This document shows positions 32,023 through 39,743 of a stretch of DNA of 64,000 nt, piece after piece. The notes below the pieces were generated by a model, which saw only the letters and a list, made by a program, of their open reading frames with translations, ran no database searches and had not been told where the DNA came from. The position numbers were made by a program, and so were the translations under genes. The DNA is from Clostridiales bacterium (GTDB taxonomy: Bacteria; Bacillota; Clostridia; Oscillospirales; Oscillospiraceae), in contig SFLD01000002.1 in NCBI GenBank assembly GCA_004553545.1, positions 62,001-126,000 of the forward strand. The letters are read 5' to 3'. Within the stretch, counting starts at the first letter, position 1, and every line of letters begins with the position of its first letter.

Positions 32023-32150
32023 AAAAAAGCCTCCTTTTTGGGGTAAAAAATCGGGTGGGTCCCGGAAATTCCGGCGGGTCCCACGGGAAACGCTTGACGG
32101 GGGACATTGGGGTCCGCCCCTTTTTTACGAGGGACGGGGAGACGGGGGAA

Positions 32151-32242
32151 CGGGCCGCCGAGTCGTCGGCCCCTACGGGGGGTTCAGGGGGCGGGCCGCC
32201 GAGTCGTCGGCCTCTACCGGGGTGCGGGGGCGGGCCGATGAG
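32151..32242. repeat. Short tandem repeat between modC and mog
   Basis: The unit beginning CGGGCCGCCGAGTCGTCGGC occurs at 32151 and 32192 (period 41 bp), with a partial third start CGGGCCGATGAG at 32231. Each unit contains GTCGGCCCCTAC-type sequence related to the dispersed TAGGGGC palindromes. The remaining gap 32023-32150 shows nothing else. Confidence 0.65.
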
Positions 32243-32243
32243 G

Positions 32244-33284
32244 TCATTGCAGGAGGAGGATGTCCTCCGGGGAGACGGTGACGGTGAGGCGGTCGGGGGC
32301 CTGGAGGGCCTGCCAGGCCTCCTTGGAAAGCTCCATGCGGAGGGGCGGCGTGTCGGGCTTGGCCCCCTCCGGGCGGAGGAGGACGATGGTCTCAAAGACA
32401 TCGTCGATGACCCGCTCCACGGCGCAGGGGATGGTATTCCTCTCCCCCTCCGCCGCCGGGCGGACGGTGTGGGAGCGGATGCCCACGGTTCGCGTCTCCG
32501 GCGGGATGGGACGGCCGGGGTCCAGGGTGACGCCCCAGTCCGGCAGGCGGACGAGGGCGCCCTCCGCTTGGGCGGGGGTGAAGTTCTTGCAGCCGGAGAG
32601 CCGGGCGGCGGACTCCGTTCCCGGGGCGTGGAAGAGCCGGCGCATGGGCTGGACGGGGCTTGCCTTGCCGCCCTCCAGGACGCAGACGTTGGGGCAGTTG
32701 CGCCAGGCCTCGCCCCGGTCGTGGGTGACCCAGAGGATGGGGCCGGGGAAATCGTCCATGACGGCGGCAAGTTCCAGCTCCAGCTGGTACTTGAGGTAGC
32801 TGTCCAGGGCCGAGAGGGGCTCGTCCAGGAGGATCATCCGAGGGTCCGTCAGCAGGATCCGGGCCAGGGCGCAGCGCTGCTGCTGCCCGCCGGAGATCTG
32901 CCGGGGCCGGAGGTCCGCCACGGCTTCCAGCCGGAAGCGGCGGAGGGCGTCCTCCGCCAGGGTGTCCCGGTTGGGCTTGCCACGGAGGACGGCCAGGAGG
33001 TTCCCCCGGACGGTCATATTGGGGAAGAGGGCGTACTGCTGGAAGAGGTAGCCCGCCCGGCGCTGCTGGGGCGGGAGGTCGATCCTGGCGGCGCTGTCGA
33101 AGAGGACCCGGCCATCCAGGGCGATGCGTCCCTCGTCCGGCCGGAGGATGCCGGCGATGCAGCGGAGGGTCACGCTCTTGCCGCAGCCGGAGGCGCCCAG
33201 CAGGGCCAGGGGCTCCGCCCCGGTCTCAAAGGCGGCTTCCAGCTGGAAGTCCCCCAGCTTTTTCCGGATGTCAACATGGAGCAT
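32244..33284 (-). CDS. modC: Molybdate ABC transporter ATP-binding protein
   Basis: 346 residues: an ABC domain with Walker A GASGCGKS (30-37), signature ISGGQQQR (130-137) and Walker B MILLDEPLSALD (about 149-160), followed by a C-terminal TOBE-like regulatory region (about 240-345, with VGIRSHTVRP). It powers molybdate import by ModB. Its start overlaps the modB stop. Tungstate or sulfate importers look similar; the surrounding Mo-cofactor genes decide the call. Confidence 0.92.
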   Translation of the reverse strand: MLHVDIRKKLGDFQLEAAFETGAEPLALLGASGCGKSVTLRCIAGILRPDEGRIALDGRVLFDSAARIDLPPQQRRAGYLFQQYALFPNMTVRGNLLAVLRGKPNRDTLAEDALRRFRLEAVADLRPRQISGGQQQRCALARILLTDPRMILLDEPLSALDSYLKYQLELELAAVMDDFPGPILWVTHDRGEAWRNCPNVCVLEGGKASPVQPMRRLFHAPGTESAARLSGCKNFTPAQAEGALVRLPDWGVTLDPGRPIPPETRTVGIRSHTVRPAAEGERNTIPCAVERVIDDVFETIVLLRPEGAKPDTPPLRMELSKEAWQALQAPDRLTVTVSPEDILLLQ

Positions 33285-33988
33285 TATCGGCGGCCTCCCT
33301 TCCGCTGGCGGTCTTCCAGCAGGTTGACGGTCAAAAGGAACACGGCGGAGATGGCCACGTTCACCAGCACCCAGCGGAAGGCCATGGCGTCATCCCCGGT
33401 CTGCCAGAGCTGGTAGACGGCGGTGGAGACGGTGGCGGTCTTGCCGGGGGTGTAGCCCGCCAGCATGGAGGTGGCGCCATACTCGCCCAGAGCCCGGGCG
33501 AAGGCCAGCACCGTGCCCGCCAGGATGCCCTGGCGGCAGCAGGGCATCCGCACCCGCCAAAAGATCCAGGCGTTGGGGAGGCCCAGGGTCTGGGCGGACT
33601 GGGAGAGGGTCTCGTCAAAGCTCTCAAAAGCGCCCCGCGCGGTGCGGTACATCAGGGGGAAGGCCACCACCACGGCGGCGAAGATGGCGGACCACCAGAC
33701 CATGACGAGACGCACGCCGAACTGCTCCAGCGCCCAGGCACCGATGATCCGCCGGGGGCCGAGAAGACGCAGCAGGAGATAGCCCACCACCGTGGGGGGC
33801 AGGACCAGGGGCAGCGTCAGGACCACGTCCAGCACGCCCTTCACGAGCTTGGGGAGCTTTGCGATGTAGTACGCCGCGGCGATGCCCAGGAAGAAGATGA
33901 GCACCGTGGAGATGGCCGCGATACGCAGCGAGTTCCATAGGGGGAACCAATCCATACCTTTCCCTCCGTTTTTCATCCAGTCGGTCAC
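33284..33988 (-). CDS. modB: Molybdate ABC transporter permease
   Basis: 234 residues with about five membrane segments and the permease loop EALGEYGATSMLAG-like sequence ALGEYGATSMLAGYTPGKTATVS that contacts ModC. LTLPLVLPPTVVGYLLLRLLG is typical of ModB. A start at 33988 follows the GCAAGGGTGACC region; MDWFPLWNS-type starts downstream (33955) are possible because the first eleven residues are polar. modA lies 144 bp upstream. Confidence 0.92.
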   Translation of the reverse strand: MTDWMKNGGKGMDWFPLWNSLRIAAISTVLIFFLGIAAAYYIAKLPKLVKGVLDVVLTLPLVLPPTVVGYLLLRLLGPRRIIGAWALEQFGVRLVMVWWSAIFAAVVVAFPLMYRTARGAFESFDETLSQSAQTLGLPNAWIFWRVRMPCCRQGILAGTVLAFARALGEYGATSMLAGYTPGKTATVSTAVYQLWQTGDDAMAFRWVLVNVAISAVFLLTVNLLEDRQRKGGRR

Positions 33989-34132
33989 CCTTGCCGGAGG
34001 GGGGCGAAGGCGCTTCGCGCCTCTCCGCCAGGGGGGACCTTTTCTCAGGGTAACACAGTCCCGCCGCCCGGGTCAAGGGCGGGGGCGTTTTCCCCTCTGC
34101 CCGGGACGGGCCCGGGCAGAGGGGGCGGGGTC

Positions 34133-34987
34133 TTAGTTGGCGGGGCTGAAGCCGACGCTCCGGAAGACGGCCATGGCCTCCTCAGTCTGGAGGTAGTCCA
34201 GGAAGGCCTGGGCCGCCTCGGTCTGGCCGTCCTTCAGCACGGCGGCGGGATAGATGACCTGGCCGCACATCTCGGCGGTGGCGCTGTCCACCACGGTGAG
34301 GCCGGCGGAGAAGGCGTCCGTCGCGTAGATGATGCCGCAGTCGGCGGCGGCCTCGGTGACCTGGGTGGTGACTTCCTTCACGTTGTTGCCGTAGGTGAGC
34401 TTATCGGTGATGGCGGCCTCGTCGATGCCGTAGAAGGCGAAGATCTTCTGGGTGTACTGGCCCACGGGGACGTTGCTGTTGCCGATGGCCAGCATGACCT
34501 CGCCGTTCTGGAGGAGGTCGGCCAGCTGGTCAAAGCTCTCGATGCCCTTGGGGTTGCCCTCGGGAACGGCCAGGGTGACCTTGTTCTCCAGCAGGTTCAG
34601 GCGGCTGCCCTCCAGCAGCATGTCCTGGCCGTTGGGGTTCTTCCCGGCGTCGTCCTTCAGGGAGCCGTCCAGGGCGTTCATCTGCTTGGGGGCGGCGGAA
34701 ATAAAGAGGTCGCAGAGGGCGCCCTCCTCGATCTGGGTGAGGAGCTTGCCGGAGGAGTCAAAGTTGAAGCAGAGGGTCACGTTGGGGGCCACGGTCTTGT
34801 AGTTCCCGGCGATCTCGGTGAGGGTCTCGGTCATGGAGGCGGCGGCGAAGACCACCAGGGTGATGGGCTCGGCGTCGTCGCCGGAGGCGGAGCCGGAGCC
34901 GGAAGCGGCGGGGGTGTTGCTGGTGCCGCAGGCCGCGAGGCTCAGGGCCAGGGTCAGCGCCAGGAGCAGGGAGAGAAACTTCTTCAT
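34133..34987 (-). CDS. modA: Molybdate-binding lipoprotein
   Basis: 284 residues. A lipoprotein signal (MKKFLSLLLALTLALSLAAC, lipobox Cys20) and a Ser/Gly linker precede a type II periplasmic-binding fold: VVFAAASMTETLTEIAGNY, FDSSGKLLTQIEEGALCDLFISA and GIIYATDAF. It captures molybdate outside the membrane and delivers it to ModB. The ATG at 34987 is chosen because GGAAAGGAAG precedes it; an open frame further upstream lacks signal-peptide character. Confidence 0.95.
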   Translation of the reverse strand: MKKFLSLLLALTLALSLAACGTSNTPAASGSGSASGDDAEPITLVVFAAASMTETLTEIAGNYKTVAPNVTLCFNFDSSGKLLTQIEEGALCDLFISAAPKQMNALDGSLKDDAGKNPNGQDMLLEGSRLNLLENKVTLAVPEGNPKGIESFDQLADLLQNGEVMLAIGNSNVPVGQYTQKIFAFYGIDEAAITDKLTYGNNVKEVTTQVTEAAADCGIIYATDAFSAGLTVVDSATAEMCGQVIYPAAVLKDGQTEAAQAFLDYLQTEEAMAVFRSVGFSPAN

Positions 34988-35112
34988 GTGGGGTACTTCC
35001 TTTCCAAAAATGGTGTGCCGGTTCATCGTATCCCGCGGCGAGGAAGGAACGGGCAAGAAAACGCCGCGGGCTGTCTATCTTCCAACCGCTGAGCGCGGGG
35101 TGGAATGGTTTG

Positions 35113-35134
35113 GTTATCCTCACTCGAGGATAAC
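35113..35134. promoter_or_regulatory. Palindromic operator candidate upstream of modA
   Basis: GTTATCCTC-N4-GAGGATAAC, perfect 9-bp arms. Read on the minus strand it matches 18 of 22 positions of the sequence at 38083-38104 before moaA. The shared motif at two molybdenum operons suggests a common Mo-responsive regulator; no regulator gene is present in the window. Confidence 0.6.
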
Positions 35135-35146
35135 GGGTGGGGAAAG

Positions 35147-35168
35147 CTTGGCCCCGGGAGGGGCCAAG
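35147..35168 (-). terminator. Terminator after the MoeA-like gene
   Basis: A 9-bp stem (CTTGGCCCC / GGGGCCAAG) followed on the minus strand by CTTTCCCC, directly after the stop at 35173. It separates the moa-type operon from modABC. Confidence 0.6.
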
Positions 35169-35172
35169 GGGG

Positions 35173-36192
35173 TCACTTGCCGAAGGGGCAGATGGGGTAA
35201 TGGCACTCGGGGCAGCTGAGGCAGAGGCCGCCCTCGCCCAGGGCGATGAGGTCACGTCGCTCCACCCGGACGCCGGCGGCGAGGCGGGGCAGCACCAGGT
35301 CGAAGACCGTGGCCCCGGCGTACATCACGCAGCCGGGGAGGCCGCAGACGGCGGTGCCGTCTTCATAGTAGCCCAGGAGGAACATGGCGCCGGGGAGGAC
35401 CGGGGCGCCGTAGGTGACGATGTCCGCCCCGGAGCGGCGGATGGCGCCGGGGGTGTTGTCATCCGGGTCCACGCTCATGCCGCCGGTGCAGAGGATGAGG
35501 TCGGCGTGGGTCTCCCGGGCCTCGGCGATGGCGGAGACGATGTCCTCCACTGCGTCGCCGGGGTAGGCCACGGAGAGGGTCTCGATGCCGTAGGCCGCCA
35601 GCTTGCGCCGCACCACGGGGGAGAAGCTGTCCTGGATGAGGCCCTTCTTTACCTCGCTGCCGGTGGCGATGATGGCGGCGGTCTTCTTGACGTAGGGGAG
35701 GAGAGTCAGGAGGGGCTGATCCCCCGCGGCCTCCTCGGCCTTTTGGAGCTTGTCCTCGGAAATGACCAGGGGGATGACCCGCATCCCGGCCAGCTTGTCG
35801 CCCTTGCGGACGGGGGTATTGCCATGGCGGGTGGCGATCATGACCTCCTCCTGGGAGTTCACGGCCATGAGGCGGGCGGAATCCACCAGGAAGAGGCCGT
35901 CGATGGCGGCGGTGAGCTCGATCTTGCCCTCCTTGGGCTCGCTGCGGTCCATATTGGCGTTGATGGCGAGAGCGCAGAGGTGCTCCGCGGCGTCGTTCTC
36001 ATGGAGCATGCCGGGGGTCATCTCCCAGACGTAGAGCTGCTCCTTGCCCATGGAGAGGAGGACGGGGATGTCCTCCGGCCGGACCACGTGGCCCTTGCGG
36101 AAGCGGGGACCCTTGAACTGGCCTGGGATGATCTGGGTCATGTCGTGGCAGAGGACGTGGCCCACGGCGTCCTCGGTGCGGATGCGTTTCAT
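35173..36192 (-). CDS. MoeA-like molybdopterin-binding protein with C-terminal cysteine cluster
   Basis: 339 residues from the ATG at 36192 (GGGAGGGG upstream; 4-nt overlap with the MOSC gene). The central MoCF-biosynthesis domain shows IIATGSEVKKGLI, LILCTGGMSVDPDDNTPGAI and YGAPVLPGAMFLLGYY. The end, GEGGLCLSCPECHYPICPFGK, has four cysteines that could bind a metal or Fe-S cluster. Such proteins accompany selenium-dependent molybdenum hydroxylase genes in Clostridia; they probably handle molybdopterin, but the exact step is not known. Shorter than true MoeA. Confidence 0.87.
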   Translation of the reverse strand: MKRIRTEDAVGHVLCHDMTQIIPGQFKGPRFRKGHVVRPEDIPVLLSMGKEQLYVWEMTPGMLHENDAAEHLCALAINANMDRSEPKEGKIELTAAIDGLFLVDSARLMAVNSQEEVMIATRHGNTPVRKGDKLAGMRVIPLVISEDKLQKAEEAAGDQPLLTLLPYVKKTAAIIATGSEVKKGLIQDSFSPVVRRKLAAYGIETLSVAYPGDAVEDIVSAIAEARETHADLILCTGGMSVDPDDNTPGAIRRSGADIVTYGAPVLPGAMFLLGYYEDGTAVCGLPGCVMYAGATVFDLVLPRLAAGVRVERRDLIALGEGGLCLSCPECHYPICPFGK

Positions 36193-36632
36193 AGCGTCCC
36201 CTCCCAAACTTCAATGGTGTCGCCGGGGCGGACGGTGCCCTCCCGCTCCACGGTGGCGAAGATGCCCTCCGTGGGCATGACGCAGCGGCCCACCGCCTTT
36301 TTGATGGTGCAGTCGTTGTGGCACTCCTTGCCGATCTGGGTCACCCGGAGGATGGCGGGGCCGACCTTCAAAAGAGTTCCCACGGGCAGGGTCTTGAGGG
36401 CCAGGCCCCGGGTGTTGATGTTCTCCGCGAAGGCCCCGGCGGGGAGGTCCATGGGGACGGCGGCGCGCATGGTGTCCACGCTCTCCTCCGCCAGGAGGGA
36501 GACCTGGCGGTGCCAGTCCCCGGCGTGGGCGTCCCCCACGATGCCGTGGTGACAGCGGAGCTGGATCTCCGGCACGGGGTGTTTGGAGACACCCTTCGCC
36601 TCGCTGAGATTGACGGATGTCACGACTGCCAC
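36189..36632 (-). CDS. MOSC-domain protein
   Basis: 147 residues. MOSC domains bind or transfer sulfur in molybdenum cofactor metabolism. Visible features are HHGIVGDAHAGDWHRQVSLL at the N-terminus, AENINTRGLAL and the cysteine segment IGKECHNDCTIKKAVGRCVMP. The start is a GTG at 36632 with GAGGAGGG 6 nt before it, overlapping moaC by 13 nt. The small stand-alone form is common beside moaC and mog in anaerobes. Confidence 0.9.
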   Translation of the reverse strand: MAVVTSVNLSEAKGVSKHPVPEIQLRCHHGIVGDAHAGDWHRQVSLLAEESVDTMRAAVPMDLPAGAFAENINTRGLALKTLPVGTLLKVGPAILRVTQIGKECHNDCTIKKAVGRCVMPTEGIFATVEREGTVRPGDTIEVWEGTL

Positions 36633-37117
36633 TCGTATCCCTCCTCTGCCCGGAAGTCGCCGCTGCGGCCGCCGGATTTCGCCAGCAGGCGGATATGCTC
36701 GATCCGCATGTCCCTCTGCAGGGCCTTACACATATCGTAAACGGTCAATGCCGCCGCGCTGACGGCGGTGAGGGCCTCCATCTCCACCCCGGTGGGGCCG
36801 GCGCAGGAGACCTCGGCGAGAATTTCCACCCGGCAGGGGTCCTCCGAAAGGGAGAAGCGGATGTCCACCCCCGTCAGGGGCACGGGATGGCACATGGGGA
36901 TGAGCTCCCAGCAGTGCTTGGCGGCCTGGATGCCCGCCACCTGGGCCACGGCCAGGACATCGCCCTTTTTGAGCTTCCCCTCCCGGATGGCGGTGAGGGT
37001 CTCTTTTGAGACGCGGACTTCCCCGGCGGCGGCGGCCCGGCGGAAGGCGGGGGCTTTCTCCGTCACATCCACCATCCTGGCCCGGCCCTGGTCGTTGAAA
37101 TGGCTGAATTCCGGCAT
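36620..37117 (-). CDS. moaC: Cyclic pyranopterin monophosphate synthase
   Basis: 165 residues. MoaC converts 3',8-cyclo-GTP made by MoaA to cyclic pyranopterin monophosphate. Diagnostic sequences: ARMVDVTEKAPAFRRA, AAKHCWELIPMCHPVPLTGVD, VEILAEVSCAGPTGVEMEAL and LTVYDMCKALQRDMRIEHIRLLAKSGG with the catalytic Lys/Asp pair. It is 4 bp downstream of moaA and overlaps the MOSC gene. Confidence 0.97.
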   Translation of the reverse strand: MPEFSHFNDQGRARMVDVTEKAPAFRRAAAAGEVRVSKETLTAIREGKLKKGDVLAVAQVAGIQAAKHCWELIPMCHPVPLTGVDIRFSLSEDPCRVEILAEVSCAGPTGVEMEALTAVSAAALTVYDMCKALQRDMRIEHIRLLAKSGGRSGDFRAEEGYEWQS

Positions 37118-37121
37118 GGTC

Positions 37122-38069
37122 TCACCCTCCGATCTCGTTCATGTCCCGCGCCGTGTCGCTGCCCCCGGCGGCCAGATGGTGCCGCAGAGGCTTCGCCATG
37201 GCGCCCGCCAGGATGGCGGCTTCCAGCGCCTCCCCGTGGAGGCCCCGGAGGTTTCGCTCCGCCCGCCCGTGGAGGCAGGGGAGCAGGTGGCCGTCCGCCG
37301 TCACCCGGAGGCGGCGGCACTGGGCGCAGAAATCGCAGCTCAGGGGGGAGATGAGGCCCACGGTGCCCTGGGCCCCCGGCAGCTGATAGTGGCGGGCCAC
37401 GCCGCCGTCCCCCGGCAGGGGGCGGAGGGCCGGGAAGCGGTCCAGGATGACGCTCGCGGGCAGGAAGCGCTCCCCGCTCCAATGGACGCAGGGGCCCATG
37501 GGCATGAGCTCGATGAAGCGGACCTCCCAGGGGTGCTCCTCCGTCAGGCGGAGGAAGTCCCCGATCTCATCGTCGTTGACGCCGCCCATCAGGACGCAGT
37601 TGAGCTTTAAACGGTCAAAGTCCGCAGCTTCCGCTGCGGCGATGCCGTCCAGGGTGTCCTGGAGGTTTCCCCGACGGGTGAGGTAAGCGAATTTCTCCGG
37701 CTGGAGGGTATCCAGGCTGATGTTCAGCCGGGAGACCCCGGCGGCGCGGAGGGGGGCGGCAAAGGTCTTGAGCTGGGCGCCGTTGGTGGTGAGGCAGAGC
37801 TCCGAGAGGCCCGGCAGGGCGGAAAGGCTCCGGCAGAGGTCCAGCAGGCCCCGGCGCACCAGGGGCTCCCCCCCGGTGAGGCGGATCTTCCGGACGCCGA
37901 GAGCGACGGCGGCCCCGCCGATCTCCGCCAGCTCCTCGAGGGTCAGCATCTCGGCGTGGGAGCGCTTGGGGACGCCCGCCTCCTCCATGCAGTAGCGGCA
38001 GCGGAGGTCGCAGCGCTCGGTGACGGAGAGGCGCAGATAGTCGATGGTCCTGCCGAAGCTGTCCCGCAT
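37122..38069 (-). CDS. moaA: GTP 3',8-cyclase
   Basis: 315 residues. The radical SAM enzyme starting molybdopterin synthesis from GTP. The N-terminal cluster motif is TERCDLRCRYCMEE (CxxxCxxC) and the C-terminal second [4Fe-4S] site is CDFCAQC plus a later Cys in LLPCLHGR. IRLTGGEPLVRRGLLDL and TNGAQLKTFA are conserved. It usually ends with a GG tail; here the end is NEIGG, matching the C-terminal double glycine. First gene of the operon, with promoter at 38113-38142. Confidence 0.96.
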   Translation of the reverse strand: MRDSFGRTIDYLRLSVTERCDLRCRYCMEEAGVPKRSHAEMLTLEELAEIGGAAVALGVRKIRLTGGEPLVRRGLLDLCRSLSALPGLSELCLTTNGAQLKTFAAPLRAAGVSRLNISLDTLQPEKFAYLTRRGNLQDTLDGIAAAEAADFDRLKLNCVLMGGVNDDEIGDFLRLTEEHPWEVRFIELMPMGPCVHWSGERFLPASVILDRFPALRPLPGDGGVARHYQLPGAQGTVGLISPLSCDFCAQCRRLRVTADGHLLPCLHGRAERNLRGLHGEALEAAILAGAMAKPLRHHLAAGGSDTARDMNEIGG

Positions 38070-38082
38070 GCCGTCGCCTCCC

Positions 38083-38104
38083 GTGATCCTCGAATGAGAA
38101 TAAT
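38083..38104. promoter_or_regulatory. Operator candidate in the moaA leader
   Basis: GTGATCCTC-GAAT-GAGAATAAT is a degenerate copy of the perfect palindrome at 35113-35134. It lies between the predicted moaA start of transcription and its GGGAGG ribosome site, so a bound protein, or an RNA hairpin here, could block expression. Confidence 0.55.
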
Positions 38105-38112
38105 GATAGAAT

Positions 38113-38142
38113 AGTATAGCACGGGAGTGCGGCGGAAGTCAA
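38113..38142 (-). promoter_or_regulatory. Promoter of the moaA operon
   Basis: Minus strand: -35 TTGACT (38137-38142), 18-bp spacer, -10 TATACT preceded by TGC (38113-38118). Confidence 0.75.
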
Positions 38143-38172
38143 CGGAAACGCCGGAAAGGTCGACCTTTTTTG

Positions 38173-38212
38173 CGGCGGGAGGATTGCGGAATCCCGCCGT
38201 TCGTGCTACACT
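38173..38212 (+). promoter_or_regulatory. Promoter and inverted repeat of the yqeC-yqeB-selD operon
   Basis: -35 TTGCGG (38184-38189), 17-bp spacer, -10 TACACT preceded by TGC (38207-38212). The -35 box is enclosed by an inverted repeat CGGCGGGA (38173-38180) / TCCCGCCG (38192-38199), a possible repressor site. Confidence 0.65.
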
Positions 38213-38247
38213 GTTCTATTGAAAGAACAACGAGGGGAGGGACGGAT

Positions 38248-38919
38248 ATGCCGGCGGAGGCTTTGGGCGTCCGGAAGGGCGTCACGGCGGTGATCGGCGG
38301 CGGGGGGAAGACCACGCTGCTGCGGACGCTGGGGGAGGAGCTGGCCCGGAGCGGGGCCAGGGTGATCCTGGCCACCACCACGAAATTCCTGCCCTTCCCG
38401 GGGATCGAGACCGTCCCCGGCGGGGAGCGGGAGATCGCGGAGGCCCTGGGGCGGGCCCCCCTGGTCTGCGCCGCCGCGCCCTGGGGGGAGAGCGGCAAGC
38501 TGGCGGAGAGCCCGGTGCCCATGGCCCGCCTGGCGGCCCTGGCGGACTACGTTTTGGTGGAGGCCGACGGCTCGGCGGGCCTGCCCCTGAAGGCCCACGC
38601 CCCCCATGAGCCGGTGATCCCCGCGGAGAGCGGGCGGGTCATCCTGGTGGTCGGAGCCTCCGGCTTTGGGAGGCCCGTCCGGGAGGCGGCCCACCGGCCG
38701 GGGCGCTACGCCCAATTGGCCGGGTGTGACATCGAGACGGCGGTGACGCCGGAGATCGCGGCCCGGGTCCTCCGGGCGGAGGGGCTGGGGGACCTGGTCC
38801 TTGCGAATCAGACGGAGACGCCGGAGGCCCGGGAGATGGCCCGGAAGATGGCGGAAAGCCTTCCCCTCCCGGTCTGGGCCGGGAGCCTGCGGAGAGGAGA
38901 GATCGTATGCGTGTCGTGA
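38248..38919 (+). CDS. yqeC: Selenium-dependent molybdenum hydroxylase accessory protein YqeC
   Basis: 223 residues with a P-loop GVTAVIGGGGKTTLLRTLGEEL (about 11-32), LVEADGSAGLPLKAHAPHEPVIP and ILVVGASGFGRPV, the signature of YqeC proteins found with selenium-dependent molybdenum hydroxylases. It is thought to help mature the labile selenium-containing cofactor; the reaction is unknown. The ATG follows GAGGGGAGGG. It overlaps yqeB by 13 nt and heads the operon with selD. Confidence 0.9.
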   Translation: MPAEALGVRKGVTAVIGGGGKTTLLRTLGEELARSGARVILATTTKFLPFPGIETVPGGEREIAEALGRAPLVCAAAPWGESGKLAESPVPMARLAALADYVLVEADGSAGLPLKAHAPHEPVIPAESGRVILVVGASGFGRPVREAAHRPGRYAQLAGCDIETAVTPEIAARVLRAEGLGDLVLANQTETPEAREMARKMAESLPLPVWAGSLRRGEIVCVS

Positions 38920-39743
38920 TCCGGGGAGCTGGGGACCTGGCCAGCGGGGTGGCCCTGCGGCTGTGGCGCGCCGGCATGGACGTGGTGCTGCTGGATGTGG
39001 AAAAACCCACCGCCATCCGGCGGACGGTGGCCTTCTCCGAGGCCATCGTCCACGGGGTGCAACGCGTGGAGGATGTGACGGCGCGGCTTGCCACCGCGGA
39101 AACCGCGGAGGAGACCCTGGCGGCGGGATATATCCCGGTGCTGGTGGACCCGGAGGGACGGAGCGTCCCGAAGCTGAAGCCCGACGCCCTGGTGGACGCC
39201 ATCCTGGCGAAGCGGAACCTGGGGACTGAAATCCGCGACGCGCCGGTGGTCATCGGCGTGGGGCCGGGCTTCACCGCCGGGGTGGACTGCCACGCCGTGG
39301 TGGAGACCATGCGGGGCCACAGCCTGGGGCGGGTCATCCGGGAGGGCTCGGCCATCCCCAATACCGGCATCCCGGGGCTTATCGGGGGCTTTGCCGGGGA
39401 ACGGGTGCTCCGTGCCCCGGCGGCGGGGCTCTTCCACCCCCTGAGGGACATCGGCGACGCCGTGACGGAGGGGGAGATCCTGGCCACCGTGGAGGGAAAA
39501 CCCATAATCGCCACCCTCACGGGGACGCTGCGGGGCATCCTGCCGGAGGGGACGGAGGTCTCCCCCGGGATGAAGGCTGGGGACATCGACCCCCGCTGCC
39601 AGCGCTCCCACTGCTTCACCGCCAGCGACAAGGCCCTGGCCGTGGGCGGCGGCGTGCTGGAAGCCATCCTCGCCCTGACGGGGGCGCTGAGGGAAACGGG
39701 TATCCGCCACACTGGCGGAGAAAGGGAGGAAGACCATGTCTGA
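38907..39743 (+). CDS. yqeB: Selenium-dependent molybdenum hydroxylase system protein YqeB (EF2563 family)
   Basis: 278 residues beginning MRVVIRGAGDLASGVALRLW, a dinucleotide-binding-like GxGDLxxG start, and containing VVIGVGPGFTAGVDCHAVVET, GRVIREGSAIPNTGIPG and GEILATVEGKPIIATLTGTLRG. These mark the EF2563/YqeB family, a diagnostic gene for organisms with selenium-dependent molybdenum hydroxylases. Overlaps both yqeC and selD, so the three are translationally coupled. Confidence 0.92.
   Translation: MRVVIRGAGDLASGVALRLWRAGMDVVLLDVEKPTAIRRTVAFSEAIVHGVQRVEDVTARLATAETAEETLAAGYIPVLVDPEGRSVPKLKPDALVDAILAKRNLGTEIRDAPVVIGVGPGFTAGVDCHAVVETMRGHSLGRVIREGSAIPNTGIPGLIGGFAGERVLRAPAAGLFHPLRDIGDAVTEGEILATVEGKPIIATLTGTLRGILPEGTEVSPGMKAGDIDPRCQRSHCFTASDKALAVGGGVLEAILALTGALRETGIRHTGGEREEDHV

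Noticed and set aside
35113..35134. Classical ModE box
   Set aside because: The palindrome lacks the TATATAA core of the E. coli ModE site, so it is only called a candidate operator.
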